Shown here: positions 12,312 through 24,161 of the stretch, one piece after another
Position numbering within the stretch: the stretch's first letter is position 1
Layout: every line of letters begins with the position of its first letter
Assembly: GCA_013368375.1 (NCBI GenBank)
Contig: JAACJP010000029.1
Location: forward strand, 186,001-250,000
Direction of reading: 5' to 3'
Source: Tricholomella constricta
Lineage: Eukaryota; Basidiomycota; Agaricomycetes; Agaricales; Lyophyllaceae
Length of the DNA: 64,000 nt
Made by a program: the position numbers and the translations under genes
The notes under the pieces: model-generated
Told to the model about the DNA's origin: nothing
Seen by the model: the letters and a program-made list of their open reading frames with translations, nothing else
The model's database searches: none

Positions 12312-14479
12312 GGCAGCTCAATGAAAGGTCGAAGCAGTACATCTGGCTTAAGTAGCTCTGCGCTGTTCATTACATACTTGCCCGTTCCTGATAATGATCG
12401 AAGGTGACCCTTGAAACACTCTGTCAGAGAGTGATATCTAGAAACAGTGGAGTAATGGGACATTGAGCGCTAGTGCAACGATTTTGGCTGTTTGCCTGAA
12501 AGCATTTACACAAGACAATACAAATTAGATGACGACCTGGCGATAGTTATCATGTCGCGTACATGTGGAGGATGCAAATAAAACAGTCATGGGCGGGGGG
12601 TCGGGTCGAGGTTTGATGTCTATCAGGATCGGTTCCGCCGAAGCCGCGGGACTAGGCTAAGATAGCCATCCAGCTTTGATGTTCGGTACATGCATCATCG
12701 TAGAGGTCTGTTCTAGAGAGCTCCATGGTGAGAATATCCGAACAGTTCGGTGCCTTGATGGAGTAACCTTGCGAAGAGACGAGAAAGCTTTGACGCTCGA
12801 GGCAAGGCGGACTAACGTGAAATACGTGACCGGTCTATATATTCGATATGTTTTGACGTGCAGGTCCAAGGAGTCAGCATGTTATCGAAATCTCGTCGCA
12901 CGAGAACGTACATGTCGTGATATATGTGCTTTTGGGGGAATTATGGCTTGAGATGGTTTCATTCGATAGTAGGTAACGACTGTCAAATTTTGGCATCCGC
13001 GTCCGGTGTATCCTCTCACTTTCACGATGCCGTCCGAGTGGGATCGACTGAAGCCGACAAGGCACCAGACCATCGTACCCAGGGCAGGCTTATGCCAGGA
13101 TCCTGCGAATGAATATGGCGCCGCATATGGATGTATAGAGACAAGCACACTGGAGGTGAACACGCCCAAGGCCCCAATATAGATACGAAAGCCGACCGCA
13201 GATGATTCATGAAGGACAGCCAGGGAGATTCACATGATTTACAAGACGACGTGTCAATCAATGTGGCTATACGAGGAAAGTCAGGAGGCGCCGCTTCTTC
13301 GTTGTCCAAATCTTCCGTTGTACGCGGGCTCTCCACTTCTCGTCTTGATAGTGCAACTGATCTGATATGTGCTGTGTGAAGTCAGTAGCCTCCGTGTGAG
13401 ACTATGGCTGACGCCACTGCTTGTAATTTGCGCCCGTACGCCGCGTTAAATACCAACTCACGTCGCTCGTCAGACCTCGCTTGCCGTTGCGAATTCGTGC
13501 TTCGGCGTCGGTGCGTGCATTGCGAGAGTCTGAGCTTTATTACTCCTGACTGCTCCATATATCCAGAGACGGTCGTGTTCATGTCAGTCCAAGGATGTGC
13601 GGCGTTGTCGAGGGCATCTCTTTTCCTCACCTCCCCGATGCTGCAGGTTCATTAAAAATGAATTCTCAAATAAATCACGGCAAGCCGCCAGTCGCTAACT
13701 GAATATTCTCAAAGCCAATGACGCCTCGGCCCTTCAAGTTAGCTGTTTGCCATGATGCCGTTTGGGCTGTTTGCCATCCTATCGGATATTTCGATCGCCG
13801 CAGCGTTGTGCGTCTTGCTCCGTGGAAGCCGCACAGGGTTTGAGTTTCGAAGGTGATTGGCCGCGTTATCGTCATTATGAAGATCCTTACACATGTGACA
13901 ACTCTAGGATGAATTCCGTCGTCAACACTCTTAGGGTCTACGCGATAAATCGTTGCATCTTCACGTCGTATGTGCTTAGCTGTTAAGTTTCCGGAAAAAC
14001 CCACATGTCACCAATTGAAATGCTCATTGGTTTAGAGTCGTAGCCGTTAGCAACTCTCAACAACCGGCACTCACTGTGTAACAATATCGCGACGACGCAG
14101 AGCGTTCACATCTCGGCTATCCGTCTCGAGGAAGACTCGGGAGAGGTAAGTCACTTTGTGCTTGCTCTGTGCTTGTGTTCTGTCACGTCAATCACCGTTA
14201 TTATCCTCAACCTCCAGACGGACACGACCGTGAATTCCACATCTGCAAATCACGCCAAATGACTTCACAGACTTTAGAATTGCGTATAGCCTACAAATGT
14301 CCTTTTCCTAATATGATACATTAATGTGATTGATGATTTGAGTATTTCCGATAGTCGCTCTTGAAAGAAAGTGTTATGTCTTCACGCTTCCTCACAATTT
14401 CGGAGGATGAGAAACAGAGAAACGCAGTTTACATAAATCGATCCAGGATCACATGGATGGAAACAAGCCAACCTAACTA
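12312..14479. other. Laccase 5' flank and intergenic, no supported gene
   Basis: Contains the upstream region of the laccase starting at 12311 and the 3' flank of the peroxiredoxin-like gene. Open frames between about 12600 and 14000 occur on both strands but show no domain, leader or coherent splicing. No clear TATA box is seen directly upstream of 12311. Confidence 0.5.
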
Positions 14480-15541
14480 TCACCCTGCATCAACACCCGC
14501 TTTCTTCATGAGGTCCCTCACTTCGATGTCTACCAGCAACCGCGTCACAACCTTGTCGTCGAAGGAGCAGAAGAGATGACTCACGATCCTCCGTATGCTG
14601 CATGCGAGAGGCGAACGTGCACTGTGGGCCTACAATTACGAGTTAGCCGAGTAATAACAATCAGGGTTCGATATCGTATCAAAGGATGTAAAACGGAAGT
14701 ATAAAAGGGCGGTCGTGAATGGGGGCAAGAGGAAAACGAAACGCACCAGGTCCCAAGACGAAGTCACCCCCGAGCTGGGAGATGTTCCCCTGTTTGCCGA
14801 TGAGAGATGGGTGCTTCAAGGGCCCCTTCTGCAGGCCGAGTCAGCGAGAAATTGAAGGAGGAAGCGGCACGTGGGACGCACCCAGATGCTCTGCATGGCG
14901 TTTACAAAGGCACCTTTCGTGAGGTAGCCGCGGCGCTCCTGGCCGGCAGGCGTTCCCTCGAGTTTCTCGATATTCATTCCCAGTGCATGGTACAGTGCGC
15001 GAGAGGGGTCTGCGTAGATAGGGCCGTGGAATTGCGTCGTTTCTGGATGGAGGACATCACTGTATCCGGGGCTGAGGACAGGCAAGAGCAGAGCAGACTT
15101 ACCGGCATAAGACTGGATCGGATTCCACTCCCCACAGCCGACAATAACGATCTTCGCATCTGCCTTTTCGAGAGCTTGTTGGGGAACAGATGCAAGTCGT
15201 TCGACATACGCCTATAGTATGCGCTGAGCAAGAAACCGAGTGATGCTGAGACTACATACCTGGCAACTCTGAATACCGGATTATTCAAAGTGTGTGAGGT
15301 AGTAGAAAGGGCAGCGTACTCCGCAGAAAAAATGCCCTGAGGTGATGCTAAGTCGCTGAACGATCGAGGAAAGTCAGTGCTCACGAATGAACACAACGAT
15401 CGTCTTCTGGCTCTCGAAGATCGATCCGAACGCTACCTTGTTCCCCTTCACATCCAAGATTTCGAGCTTTGAGGCCGCGGCTATCGTCCCACCATCTGAA
15501 ATCGCCAAAGCTGCGGATTCTGTGGTTGTCGCCATGTTCAT
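14480..15541 (-). CDS. Peroxiredoxin-like (AhpC/TSA, PRXL2-type) protein
   Basis: Start ATG 15541 or 15535 (the latter gives MATTTES). Exons read in order: ASKLEILDVKGNKVAFGSIF, then VVFIRHFFCG, a 9-nt microexon at 15260-15268, AYVERLASVPQQALEKADAK, IVIVGCGEWNPIQSYA, GPIYADPSRALYHALGMN, GKQGNISQLGGDFVLGPG, PQCTFASRMQHTED, and a last exon DIEVRDLMKKAGVDAG ending in TGA at 14480. The microexon AGTTGCCAG restores CGSCQAYV, a CxxC centre in a thioredoxin fold. The family is thought to act in redox defence; members are cytosolic and no leader is seen. Seven or more introns interrupt about 230 codons. The fold assignment is secure; the reaction is inferred. Confidence 0.85.
15260..15268 (-). other. 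9-nt microexon carrying the second Cys of CxxC
   Basis: On the minus strand the exon AGTTGCCAG is preceded by an intron ending CAG and followed by GTATGT. Included, it turns C-G/A-Y-V into C-G-S-C-Q-A-Y-V in frame. Without it the frame also stays open, but the resolving Cys and the Gln typical of the family are lost. Confidence 0.7.
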
Positions 15542-18500
15542 ACAAACTTGAAGACAACGGCGATGATTTCAATGTGGCACGAATCACGTGATCATTGTGT
15601 CGCGCTGTACCTTACCAAGGTAGAGAGCCATTTCACCCGCATATTTCTCCTCATGCAACTATTTCGACTTTGCTGTTTCCCAGTGGTTTCTTGGGTTCCT
15701 TAGACTCAGCGCCCAGCCTCGCATCGATCAAAAAGGCGGATGTGGAGACGGAGGCCGAAGTGAAGGCGGGCGCCGCGGCAGGGAAACTCGACATGCTAGG
15801 GAGGGTGGGGAGGACGGTCTCGCGGACGTGTGACCGGGGATGGGACTCGAAGGCAGTGATGGTGATGAATGATGAGGACGGGGGCGAGCGACTTTGGGCT
15901 GGATGTAATGCGTCGTGCGACCAGTAAGTCCTTCTGCCAATTTCTCTTACTTCGCCCGCGAATGACTCGTGTGCAGTTTACTGATTCATTCCTGATCCCA
16001 TCCCACATAGGTTAGACGTCAGGGCGTTCTCGCTGCCAATCTTAATCCCACATCTTTGATGAACTGGATAGTTCGGGGCCGCAAGGAGATTGACCATGAA
16101 ATATTTGGTGCGTACCAGCATCGCGTAGGTACGTTTACAGCTAGCTATGCACCTTCAACCTCATGGCTGACGCAAATCCGCGCTCAGCCCGTCTCGGCAT
16201 TCGGTCCAGCATGCGTCCGCGAAAGCCTGACTTGCGTCATCCTGCTCTGTCACCCCCGACCTCCGTCCTTGACAGCAGGAGCGAGCACACGTCTGAGCAT
16301 CGCAACCATGCCCAATTTGCTTAGATGCTGAAGGTTGCAGGACTGGGCCGACGACGAGACTGAGTTAAGCAAGATTGCTTGTCGAGGGAAAAACGAGCGC
16401 AGATCTTGGCGAGGAGACCAGGGTGCATGAGCGCGGAAGCGAGCAATACGAGGAGGGGAAGACGCAGGGCGGTGACCTCAGGTGGGGAGAGAGGGCGGCG
16501 ACCTAGGATCAGAGAAACGGGATATGGGAGGATCTGGAGTCGCAGCAGGCGTGGATCGTGGGGCTAGTGGTTGTGCAGTTGCGGAACCATGGGGGGAGTT
16601 GGATCCCCGAGTGGGTGAACATGAAAAGGTGGAGGCGGAAAGGCTCGGTTTGGATGAGAAAGTTGAGGAGGCCAGTGCGCCTCAAACACGACGTAGATGC
16701 CAAGTCAGGGCTCACAGCCTGCGAAAGGTACCGGCTTTTTCACCATCGGCGGCATTTCTCCACGACCAAAATGTTCCCTTCAGCTCCATACTCGAACTGT
16801 ATCTCCACTTGCTCATAAAGGTTTGAATATCCCGCGGGCCCGCCGACATCGCCATCAGCCTTGCGATCAACTCTGAGGACGTTTTCAATTTATCAGAGTT
16901 CCGCGTGAACAGGGCGCCGTATATTACAGTGACCGTGCCAGTCATGCTGCAGTCTGAGTGGTGCAGAAGTTACGCCATCGCTTCTCTTCGCTGTGGATGA
17001 GGCGTCGCTTGCGGCCAAGTGGGTGGATCTTTCCATCTCTGGGAGGGTTCAACGTTCAACGTTCAACAACGCGGCTTTTTCTACCTGCCCGTTCAATAGC
17101 CATGTCATTGCTTATGTTTCTTGCATTGATGTCAGGATCTGCAATGCCCTGCTGCATGATCATGACATGTGTACATTTGCAGCCATTCCATGTCACACAT
17201 GCATGGTTGAATAGCGCACATCGTCATGAGGAGTACAGAGAGTGCGACCTACCCACGCGAACCTGAGACGTCGATTCTTATCTTTGGAGCAGGCCCTGCG
17301 CGACCCCGCCCTCGTCTCGAACCGCGGATCTGTGTTGGTATGTGGCTCAATGATGAAGGACAACCCAACCATATGATGATGGCCCACACCCAGCGCATTC
17401 GGGGATGTGCGATGTTAAACCGTAAACCATTCCTTCTCCCCTGACGCGATTCTTGATTCGTAGATGTATTCAATTGTCCTCGCCAAGCCGTGCCGACTGT
17501 TCCTACTTTGGAGTGCCGACTGTTCTTACCTTTGACTCTCCGCGTGCGTTTCCTCCGAGGCTCATATTTGACTGCCGTGACACTGATCTTTTTCAGCGAC
17601 TTAGTGATCTCTAGTAAATATCTCCGGATAAAGCCTTGTATTCCTTACAGTTGGACGACTGGCCTGGTTTTGACTCACAGTTGACGAGAGGAGAGCCCGA
17701 GACAGCGCGCGAGATGCAGGGTGAGTAGTTATTTGACATATGTTCCTGATTTAAACAATTGTCAAACTCTATGCCACGACACGGGAAGCGAGCGAAGTTG
17801 ATATCGCCAGTAGCTCTGGTTCTTTTATTTAATCGTTCCGACTATCGCGTCAACACGCGACTTTCGAGGCGGCGACCAAGGCCATTCGTTTATTCTCTTT
17901 TCCCAACGCCACAACCATGGATGCTTATGCGTGCTCTCACTGAACTTTGGTTCTGCCTCAATAACAGCGGTTGACAGACACCCTGGATTCTGTCAGCATC
18001 TCTACAGTTTATACGCAATTGTACGTGAAACAAAACGTCGTGATATTTGTGCCTGCACTCAATGATGGACAGTGAACTGATAGTGCCTTTCTCGACGGAG
18101 TTCCCGCGGAGCGACTCGGCTACTCGCGTACCGTCGGTCCATTCAGCTTTGTCCTTCTTGCGACGGATTTGAGTGGCAGAATCGTTCAATCTCCACCGAA
18201 GCGTTCCTGGTCCCCCCCATTCGGCGTCATAGTCATCTCGGGTCTAAATTTGACAGTTTGATTCGACCGCGTCAGTAACAAGGTGCCGCTATCTTATCTC
18301 TTTCGATGCTGTACGATTTAATACCTTCGCCTAGAATTATATCACCGGTCACTTCCTGATACCCGCTCTTTGTGAGTCGACGCTTGATCATTCTCATGTC
18401 CAGGCTCCCTCGTTTGAAGCCTTGACAATATCTTCTTCTATCTTGTGCCTGATCTTCCTGTGGACCGTGTATTTCTTTCAATGTAGTTCACGCTGAGTTT

Positions 18501-18649
18501 TCCCGGTTGCTCGATATAGATTTCGAAGCCACTGTCAACTTCAATACGCGGATTATATTGACTTTATACCGCGTGTAAGATCGATTTCATTCATTGCGTT
18601 GCTGGATTGTCCAATACCCCATTCAGCTCCTGCTTGACTATCTAACAAA
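15542..18649. other. Intergenic, no supported gene
   Basis: Minus-strand 16740-16945 encodes a protein-like stretch (MTGTVTVIYGALFTRN and on), but I can attach no further exon to it. A 7-bp repeat unit (GTTCAAC) is iterated at 17046-17065. Other open frames are low complexity or short. I recognise no gene, tRNA or transposon ends. Confidence 0.45.
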
Positions 18650-18963
18650 CTACGCTGACGCCGTTCCCGTAGCAGCTGCCGTTTCGGTATCGACAACGCT
18701 TGGGCTTTGACTGTGCGGATGGGTCAGAGGGGCAAGAAGACTTATAGTTGACTCTTACGTCCAGACGATCGTCGTTGTCCTGTCCACCAAGTAGGGCGCT
18801 TTGTCGGTAACGGTGTGGATGACCCGTTCGGCAGTCAATACGTTCTGTGCTTTTACCTGTGAATTTTCGTAAGCCATTGAATTATGCCAGTTGCAGCGAC
18901 GCTTACCGCTGAACACAGCACCAGGGCACAGGCGATTGCGAAAGGAACTTTTGAAGCGATCAT
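18650..18963 (-). CDS. Small secreted protein, 71 residues
   Basis: Three exons. ATG 18963 opens the leader MIASKVPFAIACALVLCSA; an intron follows; the second exon reads VKAQNVLTAERVIHTVTDKA and continues to TIVWT; a second intron with GTAAGA/CACAG borders leads to QSPSVVDTETAAATGTASA and TAG at 18650. The mature part is about 50 residues with no Cys and a Thr/Ala-rich tail. A TATA box (TATAAAG, 19009-19015) sits 46 bp upstream. It is transcribed away from the laccase starting at 19541, so both share a 577-bp upstream region. No function is recognised; small secreted proteins of this kind are common in Agaricomycetes. Confidence 0.7.
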
Positions 18964-19008
18964 GGTGATGGACTTAAAGGACTGTTGTTGAACATGGGAC
19001 ATGCGGAG

Positions 19009-19015
19009 CTTTATA
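19009..19015 (-). promoter_or_regulatory. TATA box of the small secreted protein gene
   Basis: TATAAAG on the minus strand, 46 bp before ATG 18963. Confidence 0.6.
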
Positions 19016-19475
19016 TCAAGCAAGTATCGATTTCGTGACGTCCGTCACGAAATCTGAGCGTTCCTTGTTCTCATCGCATGTAACAACTTCAAGATTCAGG
19101 GCGGCCCTCGGACATCCTAATGATCCACTGTCGACGAAAAGGGCCTGACTGAGGCCTGACATTTCCTCGGTTGTGATGCAGGGTCAGCACTGAGTGTCGA
19201 CGCAACTGCTCACCCCACCTGCATATCGAACGCTTTTTCTCACCCGTCGCATCCGTCAACTGGAATCCAGTTCTATCCCCATGACCCCTCCCTTGTTCGA
19301 CTCGCCCTAGTAATGATACTTTTCGGGTACGGCCACGATTCGTCGTCCCTAAACCTCCGTGGAAATACCGTCTTCAACTCAAACCTCGAACATTCTGGTT
19401 CTCGCCTGATTTCTCGGATCCAGGTAAGCCCTGGTCCATATCAAGCAGAACCGCTCTCTGACTGTCATTTTACGG

Positions 19476-19481
19476 TATAAA
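19476..19481 (+). promoter_or_regulatory. TATA box of laccase 2
   Basis: TATAAA 60 bp before ATG 19541, a usual distance for fungal secreted-enzyme genes. Confidence 0.65.
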
Positions 19482-19540
19482 GGGACTCGAGTTGCGCCAT
19501 TTTTTTTCGACAGTGCCCATTCTCCTCGACGCTAAGTGAC

Positions 19541-21860
19541 ATGGCGCGTTCGAAGGTCTTCTTCATTTTATCTCTGCTCTCGTCCGTATATGGCGGCATC
19601 GGGCCCACTGCCGACCTGCACATCGTGAACAGAAACATTGCTCCCGATGGCTTCACTCGATCGTACGCATACTCATAGCGTCCTTCGACGCGCTGACTGA
19701 CCCGTTTCTGTTCAGTGCTGTGTTGGCTGGTAGTTCACCGGCAAGCGCTAAATTCCCTGGCCCTCTAATCACGGGTTGGAAAGTAACCCACTTTGTCATG
19801 AGCCGCGGTGCAGAACTCATGTGGCGTCGTAGGGAGACGCATTCAAACTGAACGTCATTGATTCCCTCACTGACAATGCAATGTTGAGGGCCACAAGTAT
19901 TGTAAGCGTATCTCTTCTGATGGATTTGAACCAATTGAGATCTGACGCTCCTGATCTATCAGCATTGGCACGGATTCTTCCAGCATGGGTCCAGCTGGGC
20001 TGATGGTCCCGCTGGCGTTACGCAGTGCCCCATAAGTCCTGGCCACGCGTTTTTGTACGAGTTCAAGGTCTCGGATCAGGCTGGTACATTTTGGTACCAT
20101 TCACATTTATGTACGTACATTTGCTCAGTTCTCGCGCGCACTTATCTCAATACTTCCCTCCAGCGACTCAATATTGTGACGGGCTACGAGGCGTGTTCGT
20201 GGTTTACGATCCGTTTGATCCTCATAGATCAAAGTAAGTCAACCCTTTTTTTCTGGATGATTTATAACAAACGGTTGGCATCTCAGATACGACATTGACA
20301 ATGGTCAGTATTTTTTCCTCTTGCGATTTCTTGTGTCCGAGACTCAATCACTTCTCAAAGACAATACTGTGATCACGCTGGCAGACTGGTACGTTTTCGC
20401 TCGAGAGCCTATAGACCCTTGTGATCTCAATCTCATCATGCAGGTATCACATCCCAACACTCGCGGCTGGTATTGTTCCCACTCCCGAGACAACTCTCAT
20501 CAACGGCAAAGGACGCTATGCTGGCGGTCCTACGACACCTCTCGCCGTGATTAGAGTCATCAAGGGCCTGCGATATCGATTCCGTTTAGTGTCACTCGCC
20601 TGTGATCCCAACTACATTTTCGCCGTTGACGGCCACAGTATGGTGAGTGGACATAGAGTTCTCCTCATCTCCTACTCACACACTACATTCTAGACTATAA
20701 TCGAAGTCGATGGGATCAACGTAGAGCCTCTTACCGTAGACTCTATACAAATTCTTGCCGGGCAACGCTATTCCTTCGTCCTCAAAGCCAACCAGCCAAT
20801 TGGAAACTACTGGGTGCGCGCCGAGCCCAGTATCGGAACGACAGGCTTTGAAGGGGGGGTTAACTCGGCTGTCCTGCGTTACCTTGTTGCTCCGAATGCG
20901 GACCCTACGATCACTCAGACGCCCAGCGTAAACCCAATGCTTGAAACGAATCTCCACCCTCTTGTCAACCCAGCCGCACCCGGATTACCTGGCCCCGGGG
21001 GCGCCGATGTCGCCATCAACCTTGCCATCACATTCGACTACGACGCTCTCCTTTTCATGATGAACGGTGCTATCTTCGTCCCGCCAACTGTGCCGGTCCT
21101 GCTCCAGATCATGAGCGGCGCTCAAACGGCGCAGTCCCTCTTTCCGTCTGGAAGCGTTTATACCTTGCCTCCGAACAAGGTCATCGAACTTACAATTCCT
21201 GGCGGTTCTATTGGAAGCCCTGTGAGCCCACATCATACCCTTTGCCGTCCATCGCTGACCATTTTTATTCGCAAAGCATCCCTTCCACCTTCACGGGGTA
21301 TGTCTCTCAACTCACGCTCTTCGGCATGAATGCTGATTCTCCGCAGCATGCGTTCTCCGTCGTTCGTAGCGCCGGAAGTTCAACGTACAACTACGTCAAC
21401 CCAGTATGCGGTACAATTATCACGTCTGTCCGCTCGTTCATTGCTTTTTCATCAGGTTCAACGTGATGTCGTATCTGCGGGCGACGCGAGCGATAACGTC
21501 ACGATCCGATTCACAACAGACAACCCCGGCCCATGGATTCTCCACTGGTCCGTGTTCTCCTCTCGCTCCCATATCCTTTCCTTTACTCACCACATACACA
21601 ACCATCAGCCACATCGATTGGCATTTTGAAATGTAAGGCCTAACGTTTTGTGCGCTGTCACTCGTTTAACCGATGCACTTATTATCGTAGGGGCCTCGCA
21701 GTTGTGTTCGCCGAAGACACACCAACGGTTTCCACTTTCAACCCTCCTCGTACGTCCTGTCCGTGAACGGCTCGGTGTCATTCTTATACCTCCCTCCCCA
21801 TCAGCATCTTGGGATGAGCTCTGCCCTATCTACGATGCGATGAACCCTGAAGACTTGTAA
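19541..21860 (+). CDS. lcc: Laccase (multicopper oxidase), second copy
   Basis: ATG 19541 opens a short leader [18 protein letters not shown], followed by [20 protein letters not shown]. The first exon ends at 19662, and more than ten introns can be followed at GT-AG borders. Copper sites are complete: [18 protein letters not shown] (about 19960), GTFWYHSH (about 20090), HPFHLHG spliced to HAFSVVR (about 21280/21350), and [12 protein letters not shown] assembled across two introns (21540-21690). The residue ten after the T1 Cys is Leu. The C-terminus is [17 protein letters not shown], stop at 21858-21860. It differs from the first laccase around ligand loop 1 ([11 protein letters not shown] against [11 protein letters not shown]), so the two are paralogues rather than a fresh duplication. 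Confidence 0.95.
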
Positions 21861-23509
21861 CAATGGAACCAACAAAGTCGGACTCGGAAGTTCTCTGCCA
21901 AAGGACTCCATTAGTAAAAATATGTCGAAATCTATTTATTTTTCCAACGAGACGTAGTTCAAATTCAATTTGAAGAGGATGGTTCAGGAAGTCGATATAC
22001 ACTGGCCCTTTCATATGCTTCGCGGAGACTGCGGTTACTTTACGACGAAATGGAAACTGAATACTCAGAGAAACTGGGATACTATCACAACACCGTCCCT
22101 TCGCCCCTTAAGTGATAGGTACGATGTGCAGGTAGGGAGAGCACTATGTGAGGATGTAAGGCATTCGGTAAGGCTAGCACTGGGGCTTTGCTGGCTGTGA
22201 TGACATGAAAGGGCATACCGGTCGGCAAAACTAACCTGTGGAGGCGGTGATGCCGCTAGAGATAAGGCGGGCCTGGGCCAGTGGAGTGCCATTGCGAGCC
22301 TCGAGCTCAGCAGGATGAGCACTAGCGATGGCAGCGAGTTCAAGGACAAGACGACAGACCACAAGAATTACATAGATCAATCAGAGGATTAATCAAGGCG
22401 GAACGAAGGATTTTGTACCTGCATCGGCTTCAGCCCCCAAGAATTTTATTTTTAGATTGATGAGGGTCATGTTGGACTCGTTCCGTGCGGTCCATATTAC
22501 CAGCGCCCAGCCAAAACACGCTCGTATCGCAATCGTGCCACAAGCATTGAAGAGCCATTACATCTAAGTAGAAGCAGTACCGGAGTTTTCCTTGGTGCAT
22601 GTGGTCATTCACAAGGTAGAGGTACTGGTGACAGAAGGTACAGGCGTCGTGTGTAGCTGTCAGACGCGGCGCCCTGCTATTTGTTTCGGAGCTCGAGAGA
22701 TGGCAGAAAGCTTGAGAAGTTGCGCTGACATTCGGATTGCGAGTAGGCAGAACATGCATGAGAAAATCCAAGCGAAGCTTCGATTCGACTTCGATGCCAC
22801 AACTTTGACATCGAAATCCGTGTGGTTGTCGGAAGTTAACTTTGTCAGGATGGGTGGGAACACGCGAGTTGTGTCGAAGCATTGACCGCGTCCAGAGAAA
22901 GAATTTCCGGCGATACAACGAACAACATCACTGAATGCCTTGTTCTCGAGTAGTTGAGGTAGTTCACCTAGTCCCACAACGAAGTCTCGTTTACAGCAAT
23001 GCCGCTCTGAGGTGACCGTGTTGCGTTGCGTGGATGTGTTTGAAGACCTATCATCTCTGATGCACAGCGAGTAGCGCAACGACATGTACCTGGCACGAGA
23101 CAGTCACACCCAAGTTGTTTTCCTGGAGAGCCCTCAAGCGAGGAAAGTGATTTTTGAGATCATCTATTTAGATCCGCCCAGAAATAGAGCTTGTTAAAGC
23201 AGTCCTTGGAAATCAAGATGAATGTGGATGTAGACAGGGACCAACTGGGCATGGCGGTAGTTGTTTTGTCCGGATGCGGCAAACGTAATCGAGGTGTGGG
23301 ACAGTTCCGATTGGAACGGATCCCACATCTAATCCTATGTCCGCTCAAGAACTACTGCACTTTCAAGATTCATTGACTGCATCTCGTATCTCAGGGCTTG
23401 CACACGTTGCTTCATAGAAATCAGGTCCTTTTTGTACTGAATTTCAAGTCATATCCCCCTAGCTACTACACACGCCACGTCCACAACATCGTCGGACTAG
23501 GTCCAACGA
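21861..23509. other. Intergenic with a relic of the M15-like family
   Basis: Apart from the relic at 22080-22400 I see no supported gene. Minus-strand 22430-22918 is open and Cys-containing (FRCQSCGIEVES, DACTFCHQYL), but I could not fit it to a zinc-finger family. Confidence 0.4.
22080..22400 (-). pseudogene. Relic of the M15-like secreted family
   Basis: On the minus strand about 22240-22400 reads LELAAIASAHPAELEARNGT, PLAQARLISSGITASTG. This aligns with the leader, propeptide and LTQAQAEARLIPNGITASS of the intact copies. After an intron-like gap, 22090-22150 gives PTCTSYLSLKGRRDGVVI, matching TCTSYSGILSGTVDGVI with a small deletion, and then stops. The H-x6-D and E-x2-H parts are not found further on. 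It lies 1.1 kb from the next copy in the same orientation, so it is most simply a decayed member of a tandem array. Confidence 0.6.
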
Positions 23510-24161
23510 TTAGAAATAGGTAATGTCCCAGTGCGTACCCTCATCCTGTCAGAGCGAGCAAATCAGCCCAAAACTCAAGGCGAGCCAACGAAGCTGACTC
23601 ACGCAATAGATGTTGCCGCTGGCTGCCTGCCATTGGGGGAATCCGTCGCCCCGGTTCGCGATCCTGGTGAACGCAGAGTGGATGTAGTTGTCAAGCGTCG
23701 TTCCATGGCGGACATCGACTTTGTATCCATTCGCATGCGAGAAGGTCCCGCTCGCGTGTCCAACTTCTGTACCGCCAGTGATCACGAGTGACGATGCGCC
23801 GGAGGCCTTCTTAAGTGTGATGACACCATCAACAGTCCCCGAGAGAATACCGGAGTAGGACGTGCATGTGGAAATTGACCTGGGGTCGTGTGTGAGACGG
23901 TTTACAAAGTGCATGGTTGGCTTGAAGACGTACTTAGTGGTGCAGCCACCAGTGGAGGAGGCAGTGATTCCATTGGGAATCAAACGAGCCTCAGCCTGAG
24001 CCTGGGTAAGAGGTGTGCCACTGCGAATCTCGATCTCAACAGGAGAGGCCGATGCAATGGTAAGGAGGCTAGCAACAAAAATGGCAGAGATTGAGAACTG
24101 TATGAAAAGGTTTAGTCGAAGGAAGGAACTTGCAGTTGAACAGAAATGCATGTACCTTCAT
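23510..24161 (-). CDS. Secreted M15-peptidase-like protein, copy A
   Basis: Four exons: ATGAAG alone (24156-24161), a leader exon, the main exon, and a short last exon DEGTHWDITYF with TAA at 23510. The product has 160 residues with signal peptide MKFSISAIFVASLLTIASA. A likely propeptide (SPVEIEIRSG) precedes LTQAQAEARLIPNGITASS. The C-terminal half carries SHANGYKVDV, i.e. His105-x6-Asp112, and Glu151-x2-His154. These match the zinc ligands and catalytic Glu of the hedgehog/DD-peptidase (M15) fold. Three Cys lie at GGC, TCTSY and NIYC. Family members cut peptidoglycan peptides; here the substrate is unproved. TATAAG sits 47 bp upstream. An antibacterial role is an inference. Confidence 0.75.

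Larger units (their letters stand above)
18964..19540. promoter_or_regulatory. Shared upstream region of small secreted protein and laccase 2
   Basis: 577 bp lie between two divergent start codons. It contains TATAAAG on the minus strand (19009-19015) and TATAAA on the plus strand (19476-19481). No copper or xenobiotic response element was assigned with confidence. Confidence 0.55.

Noticed and set aside
15595..15927. 110-codon plus-strand frame upstream of the peroxiredoxin-like gene
   Set aside because: Biased composition, no leader or domain, and the opposite strand gives an equally long Pro/Ser frame.
22430..22918. Cys-containing minus-strand frame resembling zinc fingers
   Set aside because: Spacings of Cys and His do not fit C2H2 or BED patterns, and no flanking exon supports a gene.
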